A stretch of DNA of 64,000 nt, taken from Paramecium sonneborni (Eukaryota; Ciliophora; Oligohymenophorea; Peniculida; Parameciidae). Positions 10,884 through 23,466 of this stretch are shown piece after piece (positions within the stretch are counted from its first letter, which is position 1; each line of letters opens with the position of its first letter). The translations under genes were made by a program, and so were the position numbers. The stretch covers positions 30,005 to 94,004 of the forward strand of contig CAJJDN010000169.1 in NCBI GenBank assembly GCA_905182985.1, written 5' to 3'. The notes beneath the pieces are model-generated. The model did no database searches and was not told where the DNA came from. It saw only the letters and a list, made by a program, of their open reading frames with translations.

Positions 10884-11627
10884 ATGAAAAGATAAGATAA
10901 GATAAATATAACAAATCAAAAATTTTATAAGTTTGTCATTGGAGCTAATTTCCTTGTTTTATTAAATTTAAAATTAGAATTAAGTCTTCGAGGAGAAATA
11001 GGAATAGATGAACTTCTTTATCTAGTTGCTGTAGTTTATTAAATATTATAATCTTAATCTAGAAATTCTTGTTTAGCTTATCTTAATAAAGTTGTACACA
11101 TTTCTAATAATTAATCTCTTTTAAAAGATTTTCCATCAACAAGAATATCTGATGGATGATATGCTAAACATGCTAATTTAAAACATTATAATAATTATAT
11201 TAATTATCCTGAACAAGAAAGACATTCACCATTTATTTAAATTGATGGTCCTTTCTTATTTTAACTTTTATAAACAAGTCCATCATCTATTTAAGTATCT
11301 TTCGCTCCCATTAATTATATTCCTTATCTATCTATTTCATCTTAAATTTATAAATGTGTTATCAAAACTAAAAAATGTAGTATTGTTTATACTGTTTTTT
11401 TTAATTATTTTAATTAATCTATTCCTGGATCAATTTAATTTTAATTATCTTAATTTAATATTTTCTTAATATTCTCTTCTAAATTTTTTATTTAATTAGT
11501 TGTTGTATTAAGTAATTTTTAATTTTTATAATTAAACTTATTATGTAAATAATAGTTTCCAAAGTATTATTTCATTGTTCACAGGTATTCTGCAAAACAT
11601 TTCCAATATATAAAATCATACTTTTGA
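10884..11627 (+). pseudogene. unidentified ORF interrupted by one in-frame TGA
   Basis: An ATG 15 bp after paralogue B opens a frame of 91 codons to a TGA at 11157-11159 (…PSTRISDG-TGA-YAKHANL…), then continues in the same frame to TGA 11625-11627. The stretch around the TGA (KHYNNYINYPEQERHSPFIQ) looks protein-like on both sides; the last ~80 codons look less so. No intron signal removes the stop. No family recognised. Confidence 0.35.
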
Positions 11628-12030
11628 TTTTGAATAGTAAAAATAGCAATTAATTTTTTCATTTTGTATATTAGATTTTTTTCTATAGAGAATGATTCTT
11701 TTTCTTTTTAAAATATCAATCAGATATTTTTTGTTATTTTTATTAACGACTAACTATTTCGATTAATAGTAAATGATATAAATCAATATTTGGTTATTCA
11801 TTATCAAAAATCTAATTTCATAAACTATATTAAATCAAAAGTATAATTCTTAAAAGATTTAATCATATATTAATAAAAGAATCTGAAGTTTTATCAAATC
11901 ATAAAAAATATTTTATAAATGTATTTTTTATTCTTTCAATGACAGTTCGTTTTTTTTTTTTAAATTAAAAGTTTTTAGATTTTTGAATTATATTCTAAAT
12001 GAAAAATTTTGAATAATTATTAAATTTAGA
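11628..12030. other. intergenic, no gene seen
   Basis: AT-rich, with a T-run near 11950. Probably contains the promoter of the 12031 gene. Nothing else supported. Confidence 0.5.
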
Positions 12031-13862
12031 ATGGTGAGAAAATCTAAGAATATTCTGTAAAGGATGGTTAATCAAACTATCTAAACTTGCGACATTTTTG
12101 GATAGTTACCAAATTTTAGAGTGCTTGAAAAAGCTAAATATTCTTCTATAGTGGGTTGTTGTATGACTTTCATTATATGTTCTGTCACTTTGATTTATTT
12201 AATAACTGAAATGATTGCTTTGTTAGATCAAGCAGCACCAAGTGTTGTTTTATCAGAATAACAAATATTTAACACGGCTGTATTAGTTTGTTTTTATAAT
12301 TAAGTAATTTCCACTTTATAATGATAACTTTACTTTGGCTATAACAATAACAAATAAAGATTCAGAACCAATTAGTGGAAATTTGAAATACTACAATATA
12401 ACAGTTGATAAGTGTATTAGAGAAAAAGAACTGAACAATGTGAGTGGAGATGTAATTATCAAATAGTAGTATATATTTTTTTTAAATTTAGTTGTACGAG
12501 AATTCCAATTGCGCCATGTAAGAAGGAGGATTTTGATAATGAATTATAGCAGAGCTTCTTTTAATACACTAAATTGGGTGCAATTTACTGTCTGGATAGA
12601 GAATATATAAAAGTGAATCCTCCAGTAAAATTTTATATGAATTCAAGGTTTTACAAGGATAGATATCTGGATCTGTACATCAATACTTATTGATATAATT
12701 AGATATATGCAAGAATAGTACAGAGTATTAAGATTGTGCATCTATTGAAGAAATACGTCAGGTGTTATCTGCAGGTCATTATTAAGTATATGCCAGTGAT
12801 TATTTAATGTAATTGAATCATCCTACTAAACCTTATTCTCAATTAATCAATTAGGAAATTAATAGTTTTTCAATCACAACTTCTAAGATGTTATAATGGA
12901 ATTATAGAATTGTAGAAACACATACAGCAGAAGGATTTCTATTCACTTAAGATAGAGTAGATTTAAACTTAGTTAAACAGGATAGAAAAGAATAATCTGA
13001 GTTATACAATGATAATTATTTGATTTATCATTTCATATAATTGGATTACAAAGAAACTATATACACCAGAACATATATCAAATTTTGGACTATTTTAGGT
13101 AGAATTGGAGGAATCTGGCAATTTTTTGTAATAGTTACTAGTACATTCATTAATCCTTTGATAGTTAATCTTATGACTATTTCAATTGCTAATGAATTGT
13201 ATAGATTTCCAAAGACTTTAAATTCTAAAATTCATATCAACAATTAAAAAAAATCAGATCATAATTCTGATGATTAATTATCGACAATTAGATAAGATTA
13301 ATCATTTCCATTAAAAGAAGAAAAACTTTCTGAAAGTCTTTATGAATCTTTTCTCATTTTAATTGGATGTCGTAAAAAAGAAAAAGAAATCTTTTTAAAA
13401 GTGAAATCAGAAATTTTAGGACATTTAGATATTGTCAAAATTATAGAGAAATTACAATAAATTGACATGCTTAGATTTGTTTTATTAAATGAAGAACAAA
13501 ATAAATTATTTGATTTACTGCCGAAACCTGTTTTTTAAAATTAATAAGATCATCATTAAAATCTAACTGATAATCTTATTTAAGAAATAGAATTACAAAA
13601 GAGTTTAAGAGTTCTCAAAAATAAAAAACTTCAAACCAAACTTAAAGATTACTATTGTTCTTTCTCTTCTTTATAATAAGAGAAACGTAGAAGTAGTATT
13701 GATGATAAACTCTTACATATGATGGATAAAAATATCATTTAATTTTTTGAACAAATTCAAATATCTTAATAACGTAATATCAATTTAACTCCACTTGATC
13801 CATTATTCAGATCAAAAATCGAAGAATCTATTGTTGAACCAAAAATACAAAAACCAAAATGA
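12031..13862 (+). CDS. membrane protein of a ciliate-expanded family (long extracytoplasmic domain between two TM helices)
   Basis: About 585 aa; introns of 25, 26 and 23 nt restore one frame. N-terminus carries TCDIFGQLPNFRVLEKAKYS followed by a hydrophobic helix (~residues 40-65). A ~280-residue domain follows with several Cys (DICKNSTEYQDCASIEEIRQ), then a second hydrophobic stretch (GGIWQFFVIVTSTFINPLIV) and a ~250-residue basic/Gln-rich cytoplasmic tail. The plan is the same as the minus gene at 19743-22142, which also has an FD(T/I)FG motif before its first TM and a Gly-Gly before its second. No enzymatic motif. The next gene starts 21 bp downstream. Confidence 0.7.
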
Positions 13863-13883
13863 TTTATTTATTTTTTATTATTA

Positions 13884-14768
13884 ATGAGAAATAGGTCTCC
13901 AAAGCTTAAAGAAAAAGCTCTTTATTACTCTAGAGACAATGAACCAATTCCTAAGCCTTTTGTAAAATTAATTGAAAAACAAAAAGAAAAGCAAGACTAA
14001 AAGTGGAATCGTTATTAGGATGGCAAATTCTCGACTCCACAAAATTTATACTCCAGTCCAACTAAAAGACCTATCTTTGCTTTTTCCAATAATTTTACTG
14101 TTCCTAAACGACTCTTTTTTCCTACTACTCCTTCACACACATAAAATCTTACTCCCAATAAAATTGAAGATTAAAATTTTGAAGATTCTCATTAATCTGC
14201 CAAACTAAATCAATAACAAGAAAATAATTCAAGAAATTAATCATAAATCAATCTTTTCGATAATTAAATCCTCAATGAAGAAAAAAATGAATTTTAGACA
14301 CCAGCTTAATTTGATGCTTCACCTGATATTCAAATAATCAAATAAGAAGAATAATTAAATCCACAAGAAGTTAAGGCATCTAATAATATTTCTAATCAAT
14401 TCATTACACTAGAATATCAATAACCAATAATTGAAGATCATTCAAAATCAGAAGCTCTTCCTTCTATTCAATCTATTAATTAAGAAATCAATTAATATTC
14501 TTTGAGTATTCAAACTAAAATTACTGAACTTTCATATTTAAAAAATGTTCATACATAACAATTCATCAAATTACTCTATTAAATATATGAAATTTTAAAA
14601 TAAATTGAAGACTCAACAGACAAACAAAAAATCACTTTAAAAACAAAAATCCTTTAAGATTTAATAGCTTTCTTTGCCACTGTTCTTCCAGAATTAGAAT
14701 GCAAAATAATATAAGAAATTGTTTCAACATCAATCACATTAACAAATAAAAAATTACTAGCACTTTGA
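13884..14768 (+). CDS. uncharacterised Gln/Ser-rich protein
   Basis: Single uninterrupted ciliate-code ORF of 294 aa. N-terminus is basic (MRNRSPKLKEKALYYSRDN); a Pro/Ser/Thr-rich segment follows (TPQNLYSSPTKRPIFAF), then Gln/Glu/Asn-rich sequence. The last ~90 residues are helical (LLALFFATVLPELECKI-type). No domain recognised and no signal peptide. Directly downstream of, and co-directional with, the membrane-protein gene. Confidence 0.7.
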
Positions 14769-15276
14769 ATATTTATTAAAATTCTATATTTAAATTTTTA
14801 CATAATCTTTAGAAATAATCAATAATCCAGTTTAATTTATGAAATATATTTTTTTATTGTGTATATATATTTTCATATTATAAGCTTAAATAAAGAAATC
14901 TAGATGACTTTTTCTAACTGATAATATTCAATTAAGTATCATTATTTAAATCAATAAGAAATCCTAATTATTTTTACTTTTGTGAACTGTTCATTTATAA
15001 TCTGCAAAATAAATGATAGATTTTAAAGCATCTTAAATTAAATATTGAAAAAGTTTAAGTTTTTAGTAAAATTAGACAGAGTATCATATCATTCCAAATA
15101 ATTCATCATTGTTCTAAAAGAAAACATCGATATCTATTAAAGTTTTTGTAGTAGTGATATGTAAATTAATTATTTCAGAATAATAATATTTAAGATTCTC
15201 TATTTAAATATATAATAACGTCCCTTAAATTTGATTAAATTAAAGATATAATTTTGATAATATTATTACTGTAAAT
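14769..15276. other. intergenic, no gene seen
   Basis: Strongly AT-rich 508-bp spacer; presumably 3' end of one gene and promoter of the next. No supported frame. Confidence 0.5.
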
Positions 15277-15918
15277 ATGTATAGGAGAAAGAAATAATGT
15301 CGAATATGCAATAAAGAACATTAATCTAGGCTAAAAGGATTCCTATCTTATCCAAAGCACTTATTATTTGGAAAATTACCAAATTATTTTAAAAGATTAA
15401 CTTAAAAGTTAAACGAAAAATAAATATAGATCGTTAACATTTCAGATAATCATATATGTTATATAATTGATTATGATATATGCGATGGTTGCTGGTAATT
15501 CATGTATTAAGGATTTTAATGTCGTAAATGCAATACATTTAACTACAATTACAAGCAAGAGAAGAAATAATGTTGCTTATGTAACGCTCTCTATTGCCAA
15601 AAATGCGACAGGAGGGTTGAATTATTTTCCCAAAGTGGATTGTGTTCAATTTGCTAAATGCGTCATATAGAGAATATAAAATCGATAAAGTATTTGTTCT
15701 CTATTTTTGTGATTTGGATGTTTCCTTGCTTTGCATTTAAACACCTCTTTACTAAACTAATTGAAACATTTGATAAATTTTAGTATACAAATTTCTAAAA
15801 AATGATGTGTTTTTCATCATTTATCTTAATTTTTCCTTTGGTATATAGTATATGCGTAATTGGGCTTACTATTATTTTAATTCAAAGATTATTTAATAAA
15901 TTGGCAACGTTAATATGA
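15277..15918 (+). CDS. zinc-finger protein with two C-terminal TM helices
   Basis: 213 aa without intron. An N-terminal CRIC motif is followed at residues ~70-125 by a regular Cys array: CDGC, CRKC, CCLC, CQKC, CSIC. This spacing would bind two or three zinc ions and resembles RING/PHD-like or treble-clef arrays, but no standard consensus matches fully. Two hydrophobic stretches follow (YLFSIFVIWMFPCFAF and SSFILIFPLVYSICVIGLTI), placing the zinc domain at a membrane. A membrane-bound E3 ligase is one possibility; that is inference. In the standard code only a short out-of-frame ORF is visible here. Confidence 0.75.
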
Positions 15919-16272
15919 AATTTTGTTAGAAAAGAATATTATAGAATGAATAATTATTATTTTGTTCTCAATTAGATTTTAATTATTAATATTATTAGAT
16001 ATTTTTAAGAATAATTATAACTGTTATTATTTAAAATTTAAAAATATTATTAACAATTGTAATGCTTTGGATAATTTCCAAATAAGTTTAAAAATTATTA
16101 TTGAAAATGAATAATATGGATAAATTTAAAAATAGAGATAAACATTAAGAAAATATCATTTTTGTTTAGGGAATTGCTAAATTTTTATATTCATATAAAA
16201 CAATAATAAAATTTGGTTATTGAGATATAATATACTCCTATTTTATATTAAGACTATTACTTTCAGGGTAAA
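15919..16272. other. intergenic, no gene seen
   Basis: AT-rich spacer; nothing supported. Confidence 0.45.
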
Positions 16273-16581
16273 ATGATTCTCTTGTTAGAAACTCTTGAAA
16301 TCTTAAGAAGCAGGCATAATAATAAAGAATATTAATCTAACTTGTTACCATTTGCTGAAGTTAATTTACTTTTAAAAAATTCTATTCTTAAAAACATCTA
16401 ATGTTATCTATTTTTCAGTAGTTTCCCCTAAAAACAATTAAAGTAAATTATGGGAGTAATAGATTTTGTCTTATTTTGGAAACTTTTTATGTTATCTATA
16501 ATAGTTAGTTCATATAAGATTAACTAATTCTTTGAAGGTGAAATTTTTTTCTTAAAATTAATTTAGAGTTGTTTAGTTTGA
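16273..16581 (+). CDS. possible small protein, doubtful
   Basis: Open frame of 102 codons from ATG 16273 to TGA 16579-16581. The first half (LETLEILRSRHNNKEYQ) has normal composition; the rest is hydrophobic. No homologue recognised and no intron needed. Could be a chance ORF in AT-rich DNA. Confidence 0.25.
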
Positions 16582-17169
16582 AATAAACATAAATACTTTG
16601 AGAACAAACTTATTGAAGAATCTTTATTGTGAAAAAAAACTTTATCTAAGTTTTGTAATTAATAAATTAAGATAAACACTTATGTCTATTTCCTAGTTTA
16701 AAAATTTAGTTTATCAATAAATAAGGTGTTGGGATATAACAAATTAATAGATAAATAAACTATCAATAAATTAAAATCACCTATTTCATTAAAATGAAGG
16801 GTAAGTTGGTTATTAGTTTGATATTGAAGTAAAATATAAAAAATGCGGATTGACAAATGTGATGAATTTTTTTTTTTTTATTTTATATTCGTAATAAAGT
16901 TATTAATTATATGTAGATATCTGAATATTAAACAAAAAGTTTATTAAATTAAAAAAGGATTATCTAGTAATTGAGATTATTAGTATAATGATTAGATAGA
17001 TATATATGAAATGATAAGAATATGATAAGTAAATTTTGGATAATGAAAAATAAAGATTAAATACTAAATTAAAGGGTAGTATATCAAATTGATGATAGGA
17101 AGATTATTGAATATTAAATAGTGAATGGTTAGTTAGTAAATGATTATAATTTATATTATAATTAATTTT
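16582..17169. other. intergenic, no gene seen
   Basis: AT-rich spacer upstream of the Romo1-like gene; no supported frame. Confidence 0.45.
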
Positions 17170-17574
17170 ATGTCTGGTAAGGAAGACGAATATGAAAAGT
17201 TGCTTGCTGAATAAAATTTGAAGGATAGATTAGAAGCTCCTTAAACTGAGACAGCAAGATAAAGGAAATGGAGAATAGTAAAAAGAAAGTTTGCAGAAGT
17301 TTAAGTGTATGCAAAATAAGGTTTTATAATGGGTTCATTAGTGGGAGGTGGATTTGGATTAGTAACAGGATTATGGGCAGCAGTTTAATATAAAAAATTA
17401 TCTATGATTCCAATATCAGTGATAGTGAGTGGAGGCAGTTTTGGTTTTATTATGGCTTGTGGTAGTATGATTAGAAATGATGAGTTGATTGCTGGTGAAT
17501 ATTAATAGCATTTCAAATTTAATAATTAAGAAGTGCCAATATAATAGTTCTGGTTGAATAGATAATTTGAATGA
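17170..17574 (+). CDS. Romo1/Mgr2-like mitochondrial inner-membrane protein
   Basis: 134 aa, no intron. A basic N-terminal half leads into two closely spaced glycine-rich TM hairpin helices: GFIMGSLVGGGFGLVTGLWA and PISVIVSGGSFGFIMACGSM. The G-F-x-M-G-x-x-V-G start of helix 1 and the SGG-x-FG-x-x-MA-x-G of helix 2 are the hallmarks of the Romo1/Mgr2 family. In yeast and animals these proteins sit in the TIM23 translocase and gate lateral release of preproteins; Romo1 is also linked to reactive oxygen species. The ~55-residue N-terminal extension and ~30-residue C-terminal tail make it longer than animal Romo1. Family assignment is from motif recognition. Confidence 0.85.
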
Positions 17575-17799
17575 ATTATAATAAATTTGTAAATCATATA
17601 TGACTTTTATTATATAATTAAATAAGATTAAAATTTCTAAATTTCTCAATGTAAAAATATGAATTATATTTAATATCTAGATTTGATATGAATAGAGTAA
17701 TTTCTTAGAGATGGATATGTTTTATATTTATAATAAAATATATATATATCCATTGTAAAATCTTGTTTTTTATGTTATATGTGTTTATGTGATAAATCA

Positions 17800-19681
17800 T
17801 CATCTTTTCAATAATCTTTTTTATAATAGCTTCTCGTCTTTAGGTATTCTACCAAATTTATCTTAAACCTACCAATCGAATATCACTCCAGGATTTGATA
17901 GGAATTATAAAGCAACTTCATTACCAACAGAAACAGCTAAATGAGCAACAGTTCTGTTGTCTTCAGTTTTATATTATGTAAAATCCCTTTCACCAGCTTC
18001 ATAAAAAAGATTAAGCATTTCTACTTTATTATTGGCAACATCCAACATCAAGAGTTAGGTTAATTCTTTGATGGGAGCAATTAATTTGCCTTAGAATCTT
18101 AATAATAATTGAATCATTTAAGTATTCTTAGTCATTACAGCCTCATACATAGGACTATGTTTCCATCTATCTATATTATTGACAATTTCTGGACATTTTC
18201 TTAGAATTAATTCAGCAATCTCTAATGAACCTTCTCTTGCAGCTACATGTAAAATGCTTCTCATATCATAATCTTATGCTTTGTAATTGATTTCCTTTAT
18301 ATATAAATATAATATATTTACAATCTTTGATAATTTCATTGATGAAAGTTTCTTTTTTTAAACACATATCTAGCATAAGATATTTGGAAAAACAAGATCT
18401 TTATTTAAATCTATTTTAGAATGTTATTGTTTAATAGCTGATGATAGAGCCATAAGAAAAGGTTCAGTTTCAGCAGTTCCTCCAGCTTCAGTTAATTCTC
18501 CTCTTATATTTTTTTAGAATTCTTCTTTAACTTTTTCAACATCATCAGTTTATGCTAATAAATAACCAAGTTTAGTAAATGCTGCTTATGATGTCATATC
18601 TCCACCACTTATACTATTTAAATATGATAATAATATAATACACTCCCATATTTTCGAATATGATTCCTGTCTCATATATCATTTCTACTTAGGATGTATG
18701 ACATTAAGAAATGTTAACAATGACAATTCCTCTTTTGGCTGCTTATGCTATTTCAGCACAAAATTTATCTTCAGTTTACATATTCCCTGCTCCATATGTT
18801 TCTATTACAACACCTTTTAGTTTTTCATTTTTAAATATTTCATTAAGTGTCATATGATTCAACAATGGATTCAAACGTATTAAACTTATATTAGTACAGA
18901 ATTTCTTATTCAATAATAGGGTATCTTCATTTGGATTCTTCAAAATGATATCCCATTTAATACTAATATTGACTCCAAAATAACCTAAGGGGATGAACTT
19001 AGGAGAATCAAAAGAATCTAATGATGAAGAATTAACTTTCTAAGCTCTGTTCCCTCTTAATAATTTATCTTAAAAACATATCAATACTTCTGGTATTGTA
19101 AAATGACCTGCTATTGTAAGAGCATTCAAAAAATTAGTAAAACCATCATTTCTAGGTTATGATAATGGTACTTGACTACCTGTTAAAATAACAGTTTTTG
19201 ATAGGTTTTAAAACATAAATGATAAAGCACTTGCTGTATATGCCATAGTGTCTGTTCCATGTAAGATAATAAAGCTATCATATTCTGAATAGGCTTTTTC
19301 AATTCTTTCTGCTATGGTAACCCAATCATCTGATGTCATATTGGAAGAATCAAGTAATTTATCTAATTCATCCACTTTAAACCAAATCCTTCGGTTAAAG
19401 GCAGTTAAGGGAGTAATTAGAAAATCATTATTAGCCTTAAAATAAGTGTAATCCATGTCACAAGAGAAGGGATTGTTTTATAGAAAGGTTTTCAATGCAC
19501 CCGTTTTTGTAACATATCCTGTTTGAGATGGAAACATTGATATAGTTCCACCTGTATTTAAAATCAACACTTTTCTAGGCTTATCACTTAATTTCTCCTT
19601 TATGATATCATGATGGTTTTGCATATCAATAACCAAATGCGATTTTATTTTTGTCACATTCAATTCATCCTCATTGTGCAT
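17800..19681 (-). CDS. L-asparaginase with C-terminal ankyrin repeats
   Basis: About 608 aa; two introns (28 nt and 27 nt) are needed. The N-terminal ~400 residues are a type I/II asparaginase: LNTGGTISM supplies the first catalytic Thr motif and [17 protein letters not shown] the second (Thr-Asp pair); [12 protein letters not shown] and [17 protein letters not shown] are also family-typical. The C-terminal ~170 residues form ankyrin repeats ([38 protein letters not shown]). This architecture matches eukaryotic 60-kDa lysophospholipase/asparaginases (ASPG). Reaction: L-asparagine to aspartate plus ammonia, probably cytosolic, as no signal peptide is seen. Start chosen as the first ATG at 19681. 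Confidence 0.92.
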
Positions 19682-19742
19682 TTTTAAAATAAATTATTAA
19701 TATTGAGATATATTAAAATCCTAAACTTTATTCACTTATAAT

Positions 19743-22142
19743 TCATGAACTGAATACTTCGATATCTATTAAGTCTTGTTTCGATTTAACTTTCGTTAAT
19801 TTGATCTCTTAATGTTATCTTGCACTACTTCCAATAGTATTATGAGTTTTCTTTATATTATAATTACTTAAACTATTTGGTGATCTTTTTGTATATTGAT
19901 CTTTCTTACAACCCTTTAAGGTTATACAATCAATCTCATTTTCATTATCATCTTCTCCATCTTCATTCTAAGAATCTAATTATGCCATTTGATTTTTCAT
20001 AGCAGGATGAATTACTCTCTTTCTTCTACTCCTACTTTATTTAGATAACTTTTCTAGTTCAATAAGAGAATTGAAACTATACTAAATTGTTGGTTCGACC
20101 ATTTTTAACAATCTTTTATTTAATGATTAATCTGTATTTTATTTATCACCATCTTCACTATTTTAAATTTGATTATCTTCGTTATGATTATCTTCACACA
20201 ATGCTAAACTTTCATATGCTTTATATAATCTCTTATATTTTATATCTGTATTGAATCTCTATCTGCCTCCTAATAAACTTTTTGAATTACTCGTCAATTT
20301 TAACATATCATTCTTTTTATTTGTTAAATCATTCTCTGAAGATTGATCCCTAAGATGTCTCACTTCTTAACAATTCTATTTATTCTCATTTACACATACA
20401 ACTGGTTTTGGCAAATAATTAAATACTTTCCTTTATGTCTTATTAAAAAGTATATATTTAAATTTCTACATTTCTTAAAGTTTATTCATTACTACTAAAA
20501 TATCCATATCTCTTAAAATCATTTTTCTTGATTTTTCAAATATTCTTGCTTAATAATTTGTCTTGTTATTTCTCTTAAAAATATCACATATTTATTTAAC
20601 TATAAAAAGTATCCCAAATGATAATTTCTTTTTACTATCCAAAATCTTTTTAATAAATTCATCTAAGTATTTTTCTTTATCTTTATCTAAATTAGGTTAA
20701 TGATGATTTTCATGTGTCTAATCAACAGATTTCTCTGATTTCAAATTACCATATTAAGCATCATGATTAATTATTGATACTCTATGTGTATGTATGCTAA
20801 GATTTTCTTATTCCTTTTAATCATATTGTTATGTAGAATTTATAGGTAATTTTAATGCAGTAGCAACTCTTGTCATATGTATAACTCTTTGAGCACTCTG
20901 TTTAAATTTTTGAACTACATCATTAACAGATTGCATAGAATCAATGAGTTTTGAAACCAAAGATTAAAAAGAAAAGACTAATTCTCCTTTTTTTTTTTCA
21001 GGCATATCAAATTAATACAATGCATTAGCCATTTTAATTTATAAACCAGTTTCATTGTATTTAAGTATAAAATATCCCAAAACAGTGGCTAAAAATTTAG
21101 TAATACCACCAACATAAGAGATAAGTTCATCTATACGATAATATTGTTTAGAATAATGCATTTCAGATTGTGAGAGTCTTATGTAAAATGATGCAACCTC
21201 AGTAATATTAGCAGTATAGACAGTATTTGGATTTAATTTATTTTCATCAAGTGAGAAAACATGTTAATCATGAATATTTTAAACTCCAGGGACAACAGAA
21301 TTTTCAATGTTCATAGCTTATTTCTCAAGATAGATGTCTGTTTTTGTTTCTAAACCTAGTTTAGCAGATATGTAGAAATCAGAGTAGATATAGGAAATAT
21401 AGTTAGATTATAGATTTAGATTGGATACTCGATTGAGTATCAAAGTGTTAATTTTGAAACTATTGTTGAAATATCCCTAGAGTTAGAATTGGTGAATTTC
21501 TGAGTCTGAATAACAGTAATTGGTGGAGCAAAGTATAGCAGTAATTCTGCCATATTAAAACGTATTAGATTTATAGGTGCCTTAAAGATTAAGTGTATAA
21601 TTGATAGGGAGACAATAGTAACCTTTGAGTTAATCTTTGAGTATTTTCTAAAATTTAGTAGATAGGTAGTTATACATTATAGATGGTGGATTCATTAAGG
21701 TCTTGAAAATGATTGAGAGTGCATTATTCAAGTGGTAATGAGTATAATTCAATTTTATTAAGGGTACCATTTTCATTAAGCTTTTGTTCATATTATGTAT
21801 AGATAAAATCTATTAACTTTTTAGTTCCGTTGATGATTGGATCCTCTACTTAGAATGCTATCATGTAATCATTATAATTGAGTGTAGTCAAAGGAGGATC
21901 AATGTTTAATATCTTATTGGATGAGATCTCAATAGATTATAAAATAAAGTTACAGTGAATGTTTCCTATTTAATTACATTTATTGCTCCTGATATGAAAA
22001 CTATCCCTAAAACAACTACCATTAAAATTGTGCAAAAACCACCGAATGGAGATTGATGAGTTTCTTTTTTTTGGAAATTTAACTTCACCTCTGCTCCAAA
22101 TGTATCGAAATATGAAACTCTTTATATGAACTTTTATATCAT
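19743..22142 (-). CDS. membrane protein of the same family as the 12031 gene
   Basis: ATG 22142-22140, TGA 19745-19743, roughly 770 aa with several small introns (one clear 26-nt intron follows VIKQETFT). N-terminus: [15 protein letters not shown], then a TM helix ([20 protein letters not shown]). A ~350-residue extracytoplasmic region with N-glycosylation-like sites follows, then [20 protein letters not shown] as second TM. The long cytoplasmic tail has a highly acidic stretch ([15 protein letters not shown]) and basic runs (SRRKRV). Architecture parallels 12031-13862; primary identity between the two is low outside the TM edges. Function unknown. Some internal exon junctions are not resolved. 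Head-to-tail with the asparaginase, 61 bp apart. Confidence 0.7.
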
Positions 22143-23466
22143 AAATTATTAATTAACGTAAGCTTCATATTATATTTATTTATTATCCCATAAATTCTTT
22201 ATCAATACAAAATTATTAATATAATCGAAAACATTTCTTAATACTTAATCTGATGATATTATGTCTCACGACATCAGAAATTATGTTGCTGATAAATTCA
22301 CGACTCCACTGATTTAATTATACTAAAACTATATCACTTTTTAATATTAATTTCATTTTAATTACTATCTATCCTTTACAATTATTTAATACCCCAACAT
22401 TTCTACTCTTCATTTCATATATTAACTACTGTCTTACTCAACAAAATCATATCTCCTATAAAACAGAAATTTATACAATTCATCTTAAACCATTCTTATT
22501 TCTAAAATATACACAACTATTTATACCAATTCTATATATAATGATAATTCATTAAAATCTAGAAAATCATACAAATCAATTAAATACAACTTTAGTAATC
22601 CTATAAAACAACACATTCTGAACAATATCATTTTTATTTAATTCTTTTATCCTTTCATTTTTCAATATAATTTTCTAGATATCCAAAATCTATATCTTAA
22701 TTTTGATTACTTGAATTTAGGAGATTTAAGAAAACTAGGAAAAAAGAGGAAATTTTAGAATTAGTATTTTAATTAAATTAATTATAGTTTATTTTAACAT
22801 TTAACATACTAGAATTAAAATATAGAATATCTCTCTAAAATTTTTAAATTATTCACTTAAATAATTATCATATCATCCCTAATCTAAGAGTTTTAAACAT
22901 AAAATATGCATCAATTTCACATGTTAGCTTAAGTTTCAAGTTTATGGTTTTACTCTTAAATGTTACTTCTTACCAGTATATCACACAGATAAACACATTA
23001 AAATACATCAAAAAAGAATTAAATGTATTTTTATTCTCACATTATTTATAATAACCTTGAAAAACATTCTTAAATTTAAATTAACCCTGAAAGATTCTTT
23101 TTTTTTCATTAGCTTACAAGAATAATATTCTTAAAAGATTATTTTTTATTGAAGATAAAAAAAAAGATGGAATTATGTAATCATAAGATCACATAATCAC
23201 AAATTATAAGATAAAACAAAAGAATTATGTAATCATAAAAAATAAATGAACTATTATTTTTAAATTATCATCTTAATCTCATTCAGAATACAAGAAGGAA
23301 ATATTATTACAAATAAGTTGTTTTAATTATTTTGACTTTTATCTATCATACCTTTTAAATTATAAATAAATTGAAAAAATGATGTAAAAGTAAAAAATGC
23401 ATTTTATAATTAATTATGTTTTAATCATATGTATTTAATCGAAAATTGAAAACAGAGTCTAATAAA
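22143..23466. other. long intergenic stretch, no gene seen
   Basis: 1.3 kb of very AT-rich DNA between divergent genes. Frames in both directions are broken by TGA at short intervals. Homopolymer runs are present near 23100 and 23160. No RNA gene recognised. Confidence 0.5.
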
